From Streptomyces sp. DSM 110735 (GTDB lineage: Bacteria; Actinomycetota; Actinomycetes; Streptomycetales; Streptomycetaceae), in contig NZ_JACYHF010000003.1 of assembly GCF_016482685.1 (NCBI RefSeq), positions 372,001-436,000 of the forward strand: a stretch of DNA of 64,000 nt, read 5' to 3'. Below are positions 33,969 through 43,260 of the stretch, piece after piece. Under the pieces are notes generated by a model that was given only the letters and a program-made list of their open reading frames with translations, had not been told where the DNA came from and did not search any database. The translations under genes were made by a program, and so were the position numbers. Each line of letters begins with the position of its first letter. Position 1 is the stretch's first letter.

Positions 33969-34046
33969 AGGGGCACGGACATCACCAACGCCTCGGCCGA
34001 GCGGATCGTCGCCGAGGCTCTCGGATACCCGCCCATGGCGCTCTGA
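33969..34046 (+). pseudogene. 3' remnant of an unidentified gene
   Basis: Twenty-five codons with almost all G/C third positions, reading RGTDITNASAERIVAEALGY then PPMAL and a stop, directly after the PLP enzyme. No start, no upstream continuation. It looks like the tail of a deleted gene. I cannot name the family. Confidence 0.4.
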
Positions 34047-34056
34047 CCGACCCCGC

Positions 34057-35076
34057 TCACCGCGCCACCAGGCTCGACCCCCGCACCACCAACTCCGGCT
34101 GCAGCACGACCCGCTGGTGCGTGTGACCGTCGGCCCCCGCCTCCGTCTCCTCCAGCAGCAGCTCCGTCGCCAGCGCCCCCATCGTCACTGCGGGCTGCCG
34201 TACCGAGGTCAGCGGCACCGCCGATGCCGCCGCGAACTCGATGTCGTCGTAGCCGACGAGGGCCATGTCCTGGGGGACCTTGACCCCGGCGGCGTAGAGA
34301 GCCTGGAGGACGCCGAGGGCGAGGAGGTCGTTGGCGCAGAAGACGGCGGTGGGGCGGTGGGCGAGACCGAGGAGACGGGCTCCGGCGTCGCGGCCGGCGG
34401 CGACGTCGAGGCGGTCGGTGGGCAGTTCGCGCAGGGCTTCGGGGGGCAGACCTGCCTGGGCGAGGGCGAGGAGGGCGCCTTCGCGGCGGTCCTTGACCTG
34501 GTTGAGCTGGGGCGGTCCGCTGACGTAGGCGAGGGAGCGGTGGCCGGTGTCGACGAGGTGGCGTACGGCGAGCAGTCCGCCCGCCACGTCGTCCACGGAG
34601 ACCGAGCACTCGGTGGTGCCCTCGGCCACCCGGTCGACCAGGACGAACGGGATGCGGTGACGGCGGAAGGCGTCGATGTTGCGTCCCGTGGCGTCGGCGG
34701 GAGTCAACAGGACCCCCCGGACCCGGTGTTCGGCGAAGAGGGAGAGGTACTCGGCCTCCTCGGCGGGGTTCTGGCCACTGTTGCAGACCATGACCCCGAT
34801 CCCCGCCTCGCGCGCGGCGCGTTCGGCACCGCGCGCCACGTCCACGAAAAAGGGGTTGCCCATGTCGAGGACGAGCAGCGAGATGATCCGGCTGCGCCCG
34901 GCGCGGAGTTGGCGTGCGCTCTCGCTGCGGACGTAGCCGAGCCGGTCGATGACGGACTGGACGCGCAGCCGGGTCTCCTCGGTGACCGTCTCGGGGCGAT
35001 TGATGACGTTCGAGACGGTGCCCACCGAAACCCCCGCGTGCCGGGCCACGTCCTTGATGCCGACTCTGCCTGCCAT
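34057..35076 (-). CDS. LacI family regulator of the rhamnose locus
   Basis: A 339-residue LacI/GalR repressor. The helix-turn-helix IKDVARHAGVSVGTVSNVIN and hinge (RQLRAGRSRIISLLV) are followed by a sugar-binding core (GNPFFVDVARGAERAAREAG, VGYDDIEFAAASAVPLTSVR). It is the last minus-strand gene, 80 bp after rhaS. Palindromes TGAAAGGTTTCA and TGAAACGATTCA in the divergent promoter region are fitting operators. Rhamnose or a phosphorylated intermediate is the likely inducer. Confidence 0.9.
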   Translation of the reverse strand: MAGRVGIKDVARHAGVSVGTVSNVINRPETVTEETRLRVQSVIDRLGYVRSESARQLRAGRSRIISLLVLDMGNPFFVDVARGAERAAREAGIGVMVCNSGQNPAEEAEYLSLFAEHRVRGVLLTPADATGRNIDAFRRHRIPFVLVDRVAEGTTECSVSVDDVAGGLLAVRHLVDTGHRSLAYVSGPPQLNQVKDRREGALLALAQAGLPPEALRELPTDRLDVAAGRDAGARLLGLAHRPTAVFCANDLLALGVLQALYAAGVKVPQDMALVGYDDIEFAAASAVPLTSVRQPAVTMGALATELLLEETEAGADGHTHQRVVLQPELVVRGSSLVAR

Positions 35077-35156
35077 GCGCGCCTGTGCTCCGTTCCCCTG
35101 TCCCCCACCCCGCGCCCAGCCTATGCCGGGCGCGCCGCACCGCCCCCGGCGCCGGG

Positions 35157-36245
35157 TCAGAACCTGTACTTGTCGATGTTGCCCTGGTCGAAGACGGTGG
35201 GCTTGCCGAGGTCGACGACGCCCTGGTCACCGATGGTGAAGCTGCCGAGGTCCCCGGCCTTGAACGTCTCGCCGCGCTGCCCGGTGATCTGCCCGGAGGA
35301 GAGCGCGACGGCGGCGTGCGCGGCGAGGGCGCCGAGCTTGGCCGGGTCCCACAGCTCGAAGGCGCCGACGGTGCCGTTCTTGACGTACCGGCGCATGTCG
35401 TTGGGGGTGCCGAGCCCGGTCAGCTCGACCTTGCCCTTGTACTTGGAGCCGGACAGGTACTGTGCCGCCGCCTTGATGCCGACGGTGGTCGGGGAGATGA
35501 TCCCGGCGAGCTTGGGGTGCTCCTGGAGGAGACCCTGGGTCTGCTGGAAGGACTGCTGGGCGTCGTCGTTGCCGTAGGCGGTCGCGACCAGCTTCATGTT
35601 CTTGTACTTCGGCTTCTTGAGTTCGTCCTTCATGAACCCGATCCAGGTGTTCTGGTTCGTCGCCGTCTGCGCGGCGGAGAGGATCGCGATCTCCCCCTTG
35701 TAGCCGAGCTGTTGGCCGAGCAACTGGACCTGGCTGCGACCGAGCGCCTCGGCGCTCGCCTGCGAGACGAACACGTCACGGCACCCCGCGTTGGTGTCGG
35801 AGTCGTAGGTGACGACCTTGATGCCGTTCTTCATCGCCTGCTTGAGCGCGGTGCACAGGGCGCCGGGGTCCTGGGCGGACACGGCGATACCGTCGACCTG
35901 TTGCTGGGTGAGGGTGTTGACGTAGGAGACCTGACCGGAGGTGTCGGTGGCGCTGCTCGGGCCGACTTCCTTGAAGGAGGAGCCCAGTTGCTTCAGCGCC
36001 CGCTCGCCGCCCTTGTCGGCGACGGTGAAGTACGGGTTGTTGACCTGCTTGGGCAGGAAGGCGACCGTAAGTCCCTTCTTGGTGGCGGCGTTCGGGTCCG
36101 CGTGCGCGTGGGACGCCTTGGCACCGCCGTCCTCCCGGGCCACGGACTTCTTCGTGGTGCCCCCGCACGCGGTCACGGTGAGAGCGAGCGTGATGACGGC
36201 GGCGAGTGCCGTACTCACCTGGCGGCTCAAGGGAGTTGACATCAC
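35157..36245 (-). CDS. rhaS: L-rhamnose ABC transporter, substrate-binding lipoprotein RhaS
   Basis: A 362-residue sugar-binding lipoprotein (VITLALTVTACGGTTKK, lipobox VTAC). The mature domain has LTVAFLPKQVNNPYFTVADK, DGIAVSAQDPGALC and ending in GDQGVVDLGKPTVFDQGNID, the RhaS pattern of the Rhizobium/Streptomyces rhaSTPQ system. Captures L-rhamnose outside the membrane. It lies 12 bp after the second permease and is cotranscribed. Confidence 0.9.
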   Translation of the reverse strand: MMSTPLSRQVSTALAAVITLALTVTACGGTTKKSVAREDGGAKASHAHADPNAATKKGLTVAFLPKQVNNPYFTVADKGGERALKQLGSSFKEVGPSSATDTSGQVSYVNTLTQQQVDGIAVSAQDPGALCTALKQAMKNGIKVVTYDSDTNAGCRDVFVSQASAEALGRSQVQLLGQQLGYKGEIAILSAAQTATNQNTWIGFMKDELKKPKYKNMKLVATAYGNDDAQQSFQQTQGLLQEHPKLAGIISPTTVGIKAAAQYLSGSKYKGKVELTGLGTPNDMRRYVKNGTVGAFELWDPAKLGALAAHAAVALSSGQITGQRGETFKAGDLGSFTIGDQGVVDLGKPTVFDQGNIDKYRF

Positions 36246-36257
36246 AGGTGGTTCCCT

Positions 36258-37265
36258 TCAGGAGGCGTGCGTCGGGACGGTGGCCGCGGCGCCGCGCCCG
36301 GCCCGCGCGGTGGTGATCCGGCGGGCGAGGCGCGGACCGAGCACGGAGACGACGAGGAGAACGCCGGTGACGACGATCTGGGACTGCGCGGAGACGTCGA
36401 GCAGGCTCATCACGTTCTGGAGGGTGCCGAGCAGGAAGACCCCGGCGAGGGCGCCGCCGAGCGTTCCCCGGCCGCCGTCGAAGGCGACGCCGCCGAGCAA
36501 CACGGCGGCGATGACGGTGAGTTCGAGCCCGGTGGCGTTGTCGTAGCGGGCGCTGGCGTAGTGCAGCGCCCAGAAGATGCCGGTGGCGGACGCCATCAGA
36601 CCGGTGGCGGTGAACAGGCAGAGCTTCTGCCGCTTGACCCGGATTCCCGCGAACCGCGCCGCCTCCTCGTTGGCGCCGATGGCGAAGAGCGAGCGCCCGA
36701 ACGGGGTCGCGTGCAGCGTGACGACGGCGAGCGCGAGCAGGGCCAGAAAGGGCGGCAGGGCGTACGGGACGAAGGTGCCGTCGATGCGGCCCGCCGCGAA
36801 GTCGAGGTAGCCGGAGGGGAAGTCGGTGACCGCGTCGGAGCCGAAGACGATCTGCGCGACGCCCCGGTAGGCGGCCATGGTGCCGATGGTGACGGCGAGG
36901 GACGGCAGCCCGAGGCGCGTCACCAGCAGTCCGTTGACCAGCCCGCACACGACGCCGAGCAGCAGGCAGAGCGGGATGATCGTCTCGATGGCCGTCCCGG
37001 CGTTCCACAGCGCGCCCATCACCGCCCCGGACAGTCCGGCGGTGGAGGCGACCGACAGATCGATCTCGCCGGACACCACCAGCAGCGTCATGGGCAGCGC
37101 GATCAGCGCGACCGGCAGGGTGTTGCCGATCAGGAACGACAGGTTGAGGGCGTTGCCGAAGCCGTCCACGCACGAGAAGGACAGCAGCAGGAGGACCAGC
37201 AGCAGGGCGCCGACGACGGTGTCCCAGCGGACGGCGCGCGACAGCGGCGCGGGCGTGTCAGCCAT
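36258..37265 (-). CDS. rhaQ: Rhamnose ABC transporter permease (RhaQ type)
   Basis: A 335-residue BPD_transp_2 (ribose/rhamnose) permease with about nine hydrophobic segments. GNTLPVALIALPMTLLVVSG then EIDLSVAST, and GLELTVIAAVLLGGVAFDGG are the family motifs. It overlaps the other permease by 8 bp. Which is P and which Q is by analogy to the rhizobial order; the family call is firm. Confidence 0.88.
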   Translation of the reverse strand: MADTPAPLSRAVRWDTVVGALLLVLLLLSFSCVDGFGNALNLSFLIGNTLPVALIALPMTLLVVSGEIDLSVASTAGLSGAVMGALWNAGTAIETIIPLCLLLGVVCGLVNGLLVTRLGLPSLAVTIGTMAAYRGVAQIVFGSDAVTDFPSGYLDFAAGRIDGTFVPYALPPFLALLALAVVTLHATPFGRSLFAIGANEEAARFAGIRVKRQKLCLFTATGLMASATGIFWALHYASARYDNATGLELTVIAAVLLGGVAFDGGRGTLGGALAGVFLLGTLQNVMSLLDVSAQSQIVVTGVLLVVSVLGPRLARRITTARAGRGAAATVPTHAS

Positions 37266-38316
37266 GGTGACCTTCCCTCCGGTTCGACAGGGACCGCTTC
37301 TTCAGGGCGCGGGCGACGCGCAGCGCCACGATCCGGTCGACCGCGATGGCGAGCACCAGCAGCACGCCGTTGACGGCCAGCACCCACACGGAGCTGACGC
37401 CGAGGGCGGGGAGCACACTGCCCACGGTGGTGAGCAGCAGCGCGCCGAGCGCCGCGCCCCACACACTCCCGGAGCCTCCGGTGAAGGCGACGCCGCCGAC
37501 CACCACGGCGCTGACGACGGTGAGTTCGTAGCCGCTGCCCGTCGAGCTGTCGACGTTGCCGAACCGGGCGAGATAGAGGGTTCCGGCCAGTCCGCTGAGG
37601 GCTCCGCAGGCGGTGTAGACGGCGAGGACGCGCCGCCGGACGGGGATGCCGGCCAGGCGTGCCGCCTCGGGGTTGGAGCCGAGGGCGTACAGTTCGCGCC
37701 CGCCGCCGTAGTGGCGCAAGTAGTAGGCGGTGCCGACCAGTACGGCGAGGGCGATCAGGACGAGCCAGGGGACGGCACCGATGCCGCCGGAACCGAAGTC
37801 GACGAAGCCGCCGGGCAGGTCGGAGGCGGTGATCTGGCGGGAGCCGACCCAGAGCGAGTCCAGACCCCGCACGATGTAGAGGCTGCCGAGGGTGACGACG
37901 AGGGCGGGGACCTGACCGAGGCTGACGAGGGCGCCGTTGAGCAGCCCGCAGCCGACGCCGAGGGCGACCGCGAGCAGGATCGCGACCGTGACCGAGCCGC
38001 CGTGCTGAAGATGGTCACCGGCGGCGAAGGCGCAGACGCCGAGCACGGAGCCGACGGACAGGTCGACGTTGCGGGTGACGACGACGAGCGCCTGCCCCGT
38101 GGCGACGAGGATCAGGATCGTCGCGTTGAGCAGGAGGTCCTTGACGCCCTGGGTGGAGAGGAACGCGCTGTTGTCCGCCTGGGTGACCGCGATCATCACC
38201 AACAGGACGAGCAGGATGGCGAGTTCGCGCAGTTTCAGCACACGGTCGACCAGCCGGGTGGCGCGGGAGCGCTCCGGTCCGACGGCCGGGACCGGCGGGT
38301 GCTCGGTGACGGTCAT
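37258..38316 (-). CDS. rhaP: Rhamnose ABC transporter permease (RhaP type)
   Basis: A 352-residue sugar permease of the same family: [20 protein letters not shown] and [20 protein letters not shown] mark the conserved cytoplasmic loops. About nine membrane segments. The ATG at 38316 overlaps the rhaT stop by 4 bp (ATGA). With RhaQ it forms the membrane channel. Confidence 0.88.
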   Translation of the reverse strand: MTVTEHPPVPAVGPERSRATRLVDRVLKLRELAILLVLLVMIAVTQADNSAFLSTQGVKDLLLNATILILVATGQALVVVTRNVDLSVGSVLGVCAFAAGDHLQHGGSVTVAILLAVALGVGCGLLNGALVSLGQVPALVVTLGSLYIVRGLDSLWVGSRQITASDLPGGFVDFGSGGIGAVPWLVLIALAVLVGTAYYLRHYGGGRELYALGSNPEAARLAGIPVRRRVLAVYTACGALSGLAGTLYLARFGNVDSSTGSGYELTVVSAVVVGGVAFTGGSGSVWGAALGALLLTTVGSVLPALGVSSVWVLAVNGVLLVLAIAVDRIVALRVARALKKRSLSNRREGHHG

Positions 38317-39815
38317 GCCGCCCTCCCGGTGGCTGCCGCGAGTACAGATTCCTCGGTGGCTGCCGCGCGCGGTATCTCGGCGGTGAGCCGTCCCTCGCGC
38401 ATGACGAGGACGCGGTCGGCCATGCCGAGGATCTCCGGCAGATCGGAGGAGATCATCAGCACGGCGACCCCGTCGGCGGCGAGCCCGGACAGCAGCCGGT
38501 GCACCTCCGCCCGGGTGCCGATGTCGATGCCACGCGTGGGCTCGTCCACGATGAGCACCCGGGGTCCGGTGGCGAGCCACTTGGCGAGGACGACCTTTTG
38601 CTGGTTGCCACCGGACAGGGTGCCGACGGCGTCCGCGAGGCGCGCGTACTTGACCCGCAGCCGGGTTGCCCAGTCGACGGCCCGGCTGCGTTCGGCGCGG
38701 CGGCTGCTCAGTCCGGCGCGCGTGGTCGCGCTCAGTCCGGTCAGGCCGATGTTGCGCTCGATGGACAGCGCCATCACCAGACCCTGGGCGCGCCGGTCCT
38801 CCGGGACGAGACCGAGCCCGGCGGCCATGGCGGCGCTCGGGGCGCCCCCGGTCAGCGGCTTGCCGCACACCTCGACCGATCCGGCGTCCCACCGGTCGAC
38901 GCCGAACACGGCGCGCGCGACCTCGCTGCGACCGGCGCCGACCAGACCCGCGAGCCCGACGATCTCCCCGCGCCGCACCTCGAAGGACACGTCGGTGAAG
39001 ACACCTTCGCGAGTCAACCGGCTGACTTTGAGCGCCACTTCGCCGATCTCGGCGGGCTGCTTCGGATAGAGCTGGTCGAGGTCCCGGCCGACCATGCGGC
39101 GCACCAGATCGTCCTCGGTGAGTCCCTCGACGGGCTCGCTCGCGACGAGTCTGCCGTCGCGCAGGGTCGTGACGTCCTGGCAGAGGGCGAAGATCTCCTC
39201 CAGGCGGTGGGAGATGAACAGGATCGCGGAGCCCTGCGCGCGCAGCGTGCGCACGACGCCGAAGAGACGGGCGACCTCGCTGCCGGTGAGGGCGGCGGTC
39301 GGCTCGTCCATGATCAGCACGCGGGCGTCGAAGGAGAGCGCCTTGGCGATCTCGACGAGCTGCTGGTCGGCGATGGACAGACCGCGCGCGGGCCGCTCGG
39401 GGTCGAGATCGACGCCGAGCCGGGTGAAGAGTTCCCCGGCGGCCGCGTTCACGGCCCTGTGGTCGACGCGCCCGAGGGAACGGCGGGGCTGGCGGCCCAT
39501 GAAGATGTTCTCCGCGACCGACAGGTCGGGGAAGAGCGTCGGCTCCTGGTAGATGACGGCCACCCCGGCGTCGCGGGCGTCGGCAGGACCGTGCAGGACG
39601 ACCGGCTTCCCGTCGAGCAACAGGGTGCCCGCGTCGGGGCGGTGGACGCCCGCGAGCGTCTTGATGAGGGTGGACTTCCCGGCGCCGTTCTCGCCCGCCA
39701 GGGCATGGGCCCGGCCGGCGTGCAGCTCCAGGGTGACGTCGTGGAGCGCGCGGACGGCGCCGAAGGACTTGCTCAGGCCCTGCGCGGCCAGGACGGGGGG
39801 CTCCGGCATGGTCAC
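38313..39815 (-). CDS. rhaT: Rhamnose ABC transporter ATPase RhaT
   Basis: A 500-residue double ATPase of the ribose/rhamnose group. The first NBD has [22 protein letters not shown] and IMDEPTAAL. The second has the shortened Walker-like [12 protein letters not shown], the signature [13 protein letters not shown] and [10 protein letters not shown]; this asymmetry is normal for the family. First gene of the importer operon, with TTGACT-18-TAGCTT upstream. Confidence 0.92.
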   Translation of the reverse strand: MTMPEPPVLAAQGLSKSFGAVRALHDVTLELHAGRAHALAGENGAGKSTLIKTLAGVHRPDAGTLLLDGKPVVLHGPADARDAGVAVIYQEPTLFPDLSVAENIFMGRQPRRSLGRVDHRAVNAAAGELFTRLGVDLDPERPARGLSIADQQLVEIAKALSFDARVLIMDEPTAALTGSEVARLFGVVRTLRAQGSAILFISHRLEEIFALCQDVTTLRDGRLVASEPVEGLTEDDLVRRMVGRDLDQLYPKQPAEIGEVALKVSRLTREGVFTDVSFEVRRGEIVGLAGLVGAGRSEVARAVFGVDRWDAGSVEVCGKPLTGGAPSAAMAAGLGLVPEDRRAQGLVMALSIERNIGLTGLSATTRAGLSSRRAERSRAVDWATRLRVKYARLADAVGTLSGGNQQKVVLAKWLATGPRVLIVDEPTRGIDIGTRAEVHRLLSGLAADGVAVLMISSDLPEILGMADRVLVMREGRLTAEIPRAAATEESVLAAATGRAA

Positions 39816-39829
39816 ACCGATCGGTCGGG

Positions 39830-39841
39830 TGAAAGGTTTCA
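39830..39841. promoter_or_regulatory. LacI-type operator on the rhaT side
   Basis: TGAAAGGTTTCA, perfect 5-bp arms around two central bases, located 8 bp after the predicted transcription start of the importer operon. Related to TGAAACGATTCA on the other side. Confidence 0.65.
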
Positions 39842-39855
39842 GTCAGTGCCCACGG

Positions 39856-39885
39856 AAGCTAGACCCGCCCCAACTACCGAGTCAA
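39856..39885 (-). promoter_or_regulatory. Promoter of the rhaT-P-Q-S operon
   Basis: Minus strand TTGACT (39885-39880), 18 nt, TAGCTT (39861-39856). Start near 39849. Confidence 0.6.
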
Positions 39886-39935
39886 TGGGCCGGAGTTGGA
39901 TTTGTTTCCGACGACCCGGAACCGGACCGCACCCC

Positions 39936-39964
39936 TTGACGAGCCGTATCCGCACCCCTAGCTT
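39936..39964 (+). promoter_or_regulatory. Promoter of the rhamnosidase operon
   Basis: TTGACG (39936-39941), 17 nt, TAGCTT (39959-39964). Start near 39971. The -10 is identical to that of the divergent promoter. Confidence 0.6.
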
Positions 39965-39973
39965 CGCCTCCCG

Positions 39974-39985
39974 TGAAACGATTCA
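39974..39985. promoter_or_regulatory. LacI-type operator on the rhamnosidase side
   Basis: TGAAACGATTCA, a palindrome with arms TGAA/TTCA and central CG typical of LacI/GalR operators, placed just after the predicted start of transcription. Confidence 0.65.
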
Positions 39986-40010
39986 CAGCCGAGTCGTTAC
40001 GGAGCCGACC

Positions 40011-43000
40011 GTGATCAGCAGAAGACACCTGTTGGGCACCACCGCCACCTCCGCGCTTGTGACCGCAGTGGGCTCCGGGCGCGCTTCGGCCGCCGAGCCT
40101 GTCGGGTCGACCGCGTCGGTGACCGCTTCCGCCGTCGAGCATCAACCGCCGCGCGTCTCCCGGCCGACCGTGGAGTACGTGAGCCACCCCCTCGGACTCG
40201 ACACCGCGCGCCCCCGCTTGAGTTGGCCACTGGAACCGCAGGGGTCCGGCCAGTCGCAGAGCGCCTACCAGATCCGGGTGGCCACCTCCCCGGACCGCCT
40301 GACCGCGCCCGACGTGTGGGACAGCGGCAAGATCGTCTCCCGTGACTCGGTCCTGGTCCCGTACGCGGGACCGGAGTTGAGGTCGCGCACCCGCTACCAC
40401 TGGCAGGTCCGCGTCTGGGACGCGGCGGACCGCCCCGGCGCATGGAGCGAGCCCTCCTGGTGGGAGACGGGCCTGACGGCGGCGTCCGACTGGTCCGCGC
40501 GGTGGATCGCCGCTCCCGCCCGGCTGGTCGGCGCGCCGTCCCTGGAGGGCGCGTCCTGGATCTGGTTCCCCGAGGGCGATCCCGCCAACAGCGCTCCTGC
40601 GGCGACCCGTTGGTTCCGTGGCCGCGTCGAGGTGCCCGAGGGGGTGACCCGGGTCCGGCTGGTCATGTCGGCGGACGACGGCTTCACCGCCCACGCCGAC
40701 GGCGTCCAGCTTGCCCACGTCGAACCGGACGGTCCGGCGGACAACTGGCGGCGCCCGGTCGTGGTGGACGCACAACTGGAGCCGGGTTCAGCGGTGTTCG
40801 CCGTCGCCGCGACCAACGCGACGACGGGTACGGCGGGTCTCATCGGTCTGATCGAGCTGACCACCCCGGACGGGGTCCGCACCGTCGTGACCGACGGCTC
40901 CTGGAAGACCGTCGACAAGGAGCCTGCGGGCGACTGGCGTTCGCCCGACTACGACGACGGCTCCTGGTCGTCCGCCAAGGTGCTCGCCCCGTGGGGCGGC
41001 GGACCCTGGGGCAGGATATCGGCCGCCTACTCCCCCGCCGCCCAGTTGCGCCACGAGTTCCGTCTCCCGGCCGGGAAGAAGGTCGCGCGGGCCCGCCTGT
41101 ACGCTTCCGCGCTCGGCCTCTACGAGGCTCACCTCAACGGCACCCGCGTGGGCGAGGACCGGCTCGCCCCGGGCTGGACCGACTACCGCCGACGGGTCCA
41201 GTACCAGACGTACGACGTGACGAAGCAGCTCGCCCGTGGCGCCAACGCGCTCGCGGTGACCCTCGCGGCGGGCTGGTACGCGGGCAGCGTCGCGTGGTTC
41301 GGTCCGCATCAGTACGGCGAACGTCCCGCCTTCATCGGTCAGTTGGAGGTGACGTACACCGACGGCTCGACGGACCGCGTGCTGTCCGGCACCGACTGGC
41401 GTGCGGCGACCGGACCGGTCACGAACGCCGACCTGATGGCGGGCGAGGACTACGACGCCCGGCGCGAGACCCCGGGCTGGACGCGTCCCGGCTACGACGA
41501 CTCCCCCTGGACCGCCGTCGACGGGGTGGAGAAGGTGACAGCCGAGCTGGTCGCCCAGGTCGACGGTCCCGTACGCCTGGAACGCGACCTCCCCGCGAAG
41601 CGGATGACCGAACCCCGGCCCGGCGTCTTCGTCTTCGACCTCGGACAGAACATGGTGGGCGCCGTCCGCCTGCGCGTCCGGGGCGAGGCGGGCACCACCG
41701 TACGGCTGCGGCACGCGGAGGTGCTGAACCCCGACGGCACGCCGTACACCGCGAACCTGCGGACGGCGCGGGCCACCGACACCTACGTCCTCAAGGGCGA
41801 GGGCACCGAGACCTTCGAACCGCGCTTCACCTTCCACGGGTTCCGCTATGTCGAGGTCACCGGCTACCCGGGCAAGCCGCCGCTCGACGCGGTCACCGGT
41901 CGCGTGATCCACACGTCGGCGCCCTTCACCATGTCGTTCAAGACCGATGTCCCGATGCTCAACCAGCTCCACAGCAACATCACTTGGGGACAGCGCGGCA
42001 ACTTCCTGTCCATCCCCACCGACACCCCGGCCCGCGACGAACGGCTCGGCTGGACCGGCGACATCAACGTCTTCGCGCCGACGGCCACTTACACCATGGA
42101 GTCGGCGCGCTTCCTCACCAAGTGGCTGGACGACCTGCGCGACGGCCAGACGGCGGACGGCGCCTTCCCCAACGTGGCGCCGTACATGGACGTCGGTACG
42201 GGCACGGCGGGTTGGGGCGACGCCGGAGTGACCGTCCCGTGGGCGCTCTACCAGACGTACGGGGACGTACGGGTCCTGGAGCGGGCGTGGGCGTCGATGG
42301 TGCGGTGGCTCGACCACCTGAAGGCGCACAGCTCCGGGTATCTGCGCCCGGCCGAGGGATACGGCGACTGGCTGAACGTCGACGACGAGACCCCGAAGGA
42401 CGTCCTCGCCACCGCGTACTTCGCGCACAGCGCGGCGCTGGTGGCCGCCGCGGCCGAGGCGCTGGACAAGGACCCTGCCCCGTACCGGACGCTCTTCGGG
42501 AACGTCCGCGACGCCTTCCGGGCGGCTTACGTCACCGGGGCGGGGCGAGTGAAGGGCGACACCCAGACGGCGTACGTCCTGGCCCTCTCCATGGACCTGC
42601 TCGCCGACTCGGACCGCGCACCGGCCGCCGACCGTCTGGTGGAGCTGATCGAGGCGCGGGACGGGCACCTCTCGACCGGCTTCCTCGGCACCCCGCGCCT
42701 GCTGCCCGTGCTCACCGACACGGGGCACACCGACATCGCCTACCGGCTCCTGACCCAGCGTTCCTTCCCCAGTTGGGGCTACCAGATCGACCGGGGCGCC
42801 ACCACCATGTGGGAGCGCTGGGACTCCATCAAGCCGGACGGCACCTTCCAGGACGCCGGGATGAACTCCTTCAACCACTACGCGTACGGCTCGGTCGGCG
42901 AGTGGATGTACGCCCACATCGCCGGGATCGCCCCCGCCGCGCCCGGCTTCCGGAAGATCCTCGTGCGCCCGCGCCCCGGCGGTGGCGTGACCGAGGCGCA

Positions 43001-43226
43001 CGCCCGCTTCGACTCGGTGTACGGCCGTGTCTCGACGGACTGGAAGACGGACGCCGAGGGTTTCCGCCTCACCCTGACCGTGCCGCCCAACACCAGCGCG
43101 GAGGTGTGGATCCCCGACGGCAGGCGACCCGCCCACGTCACCGGCGACACCGCCCGACTGCTGCGCCGCGAGGACGGCAGCACCGTCTTCACCGCACCCC
43201 CGGGAACCCACCACTTCGCCAACTGA
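40011..43226 (+). CDS. Secreted alpha-L-rhamnosidase (GH78)
   Basis: A 1071-residue GH78 enzyme that releases L-rhamnose from plant glycosides or polysaccharides. The N-terminus SRRHLLGTTATSALVTAVGS is a Tat signal. Domains in order: Fn3-like/N-terminal (WPLEPQGSGQSQSAYQIRVA), beta-sandwich domains, then the (alpha/alpha)6 catalytic domain from about residue 630. Catalytic acid in DERLGWTGD and base in TMWERWDS are present. GTG 40011 with ACGGAG upstream; the longer frame upstream reads through rhaT antisense. First gene of the catabolic arm. Confidence 0.93.
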   Translation: MISRRHLLGTTATSALVTAVGSGRASAAEPVGSTASVTASAVEHQPPRVSRPTVEYVSHPLGLDTARPRLSWPLEPQGSGQSQSAYQIRVATSPDRLTAPDVWDSGKIVSRDSVLVPYAGPELRSRTRYHWQVRVWDAADRPGAWSEPSWWETGLTAASDWSARWIAAPARLVGAPSLEGASWIWFPEGDPANSAPAATRWFRGRVEVPEGVTRVRLVMSADDGFTAHADGVQLAHVEPDGPADNWRRPVVVDAQLEPGSAVFAVAATNATTGTAGLIGLIELTTPDGVRTVVTDGSWKTVDKEPAGDWRSPDYDDGSWSSAKVLAPWGGGPWGRISAAYSPAAQLRHEFRLPAGKKVARARLYASALGLYEAHLNGTRVGEDRLAPGWTDYRRRVQYQTYDVTKQLARGANALAVTLAAGWYAGSVAWFGPHQYGERPAFIGQLEVTYTDGSTDRVLSGTDWRAATGPVTNADLMAGEDYDARRETPGWTRPGYDDSPWTAVDGVEKVTAELVAQVDGPVRLERDLPAKRMTEPRPGVFVFDLGQNMVGAVRLRVRGEAGTTVRLRHAEVLNPDGTPYTANLRTARATDTYVLKGEGTETFEPRFTFHGFRYVEVTGYPGKPPLDAVTGRVIHTSAPFTMSFKTDVPMLNQLHSNITWGQRGNFLSIPTDTPARDERLGWTGDINVFAPTATYTMESARFLTKWLDDLRDGQTADGAFPNVAPYMDVGTGTAGWGDAGVTVPWALYQTYGDVRVLERAWASMVRWLDHLKAHSSGYLRPAEGYGDWLNVDDETPKDVLATAYFAHSAALVAAAAEALDKDPAPYRTLFGNVRDAFRAAYVTGAGRVKGDTQTAYVLALSMDLLADSDRAPAADRLVELIEARDGHLSTGFLGTPRLLPVLTDTGHTDIAYRLLTQRSFPSWGYQIDRGATTMWERWDSIKPDGTFQDAGMNSFNHYAYGSVGEWMYAHIAGIAPAAPGFRKILVRPRPGGGVTEAHARFDSVYGRVSTDWKTDAEGFRLTLTVPPNTSAEVWIPDGRRPAHVTGDTARLLRREDGSTVFTAPPGTHHFAN

Positions 43227-43260
43227 CCCATCGGGAACCACCCTTGAGAAGGGCTGCGCG

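Noticed and set aside
38499..40010. Upstream extension of the rhamnosidase reading frame
   Set aside because: It runs antisense through rhaT and the promoter; the Tat signal at 40011 with a ribosome binding site marks the true start.
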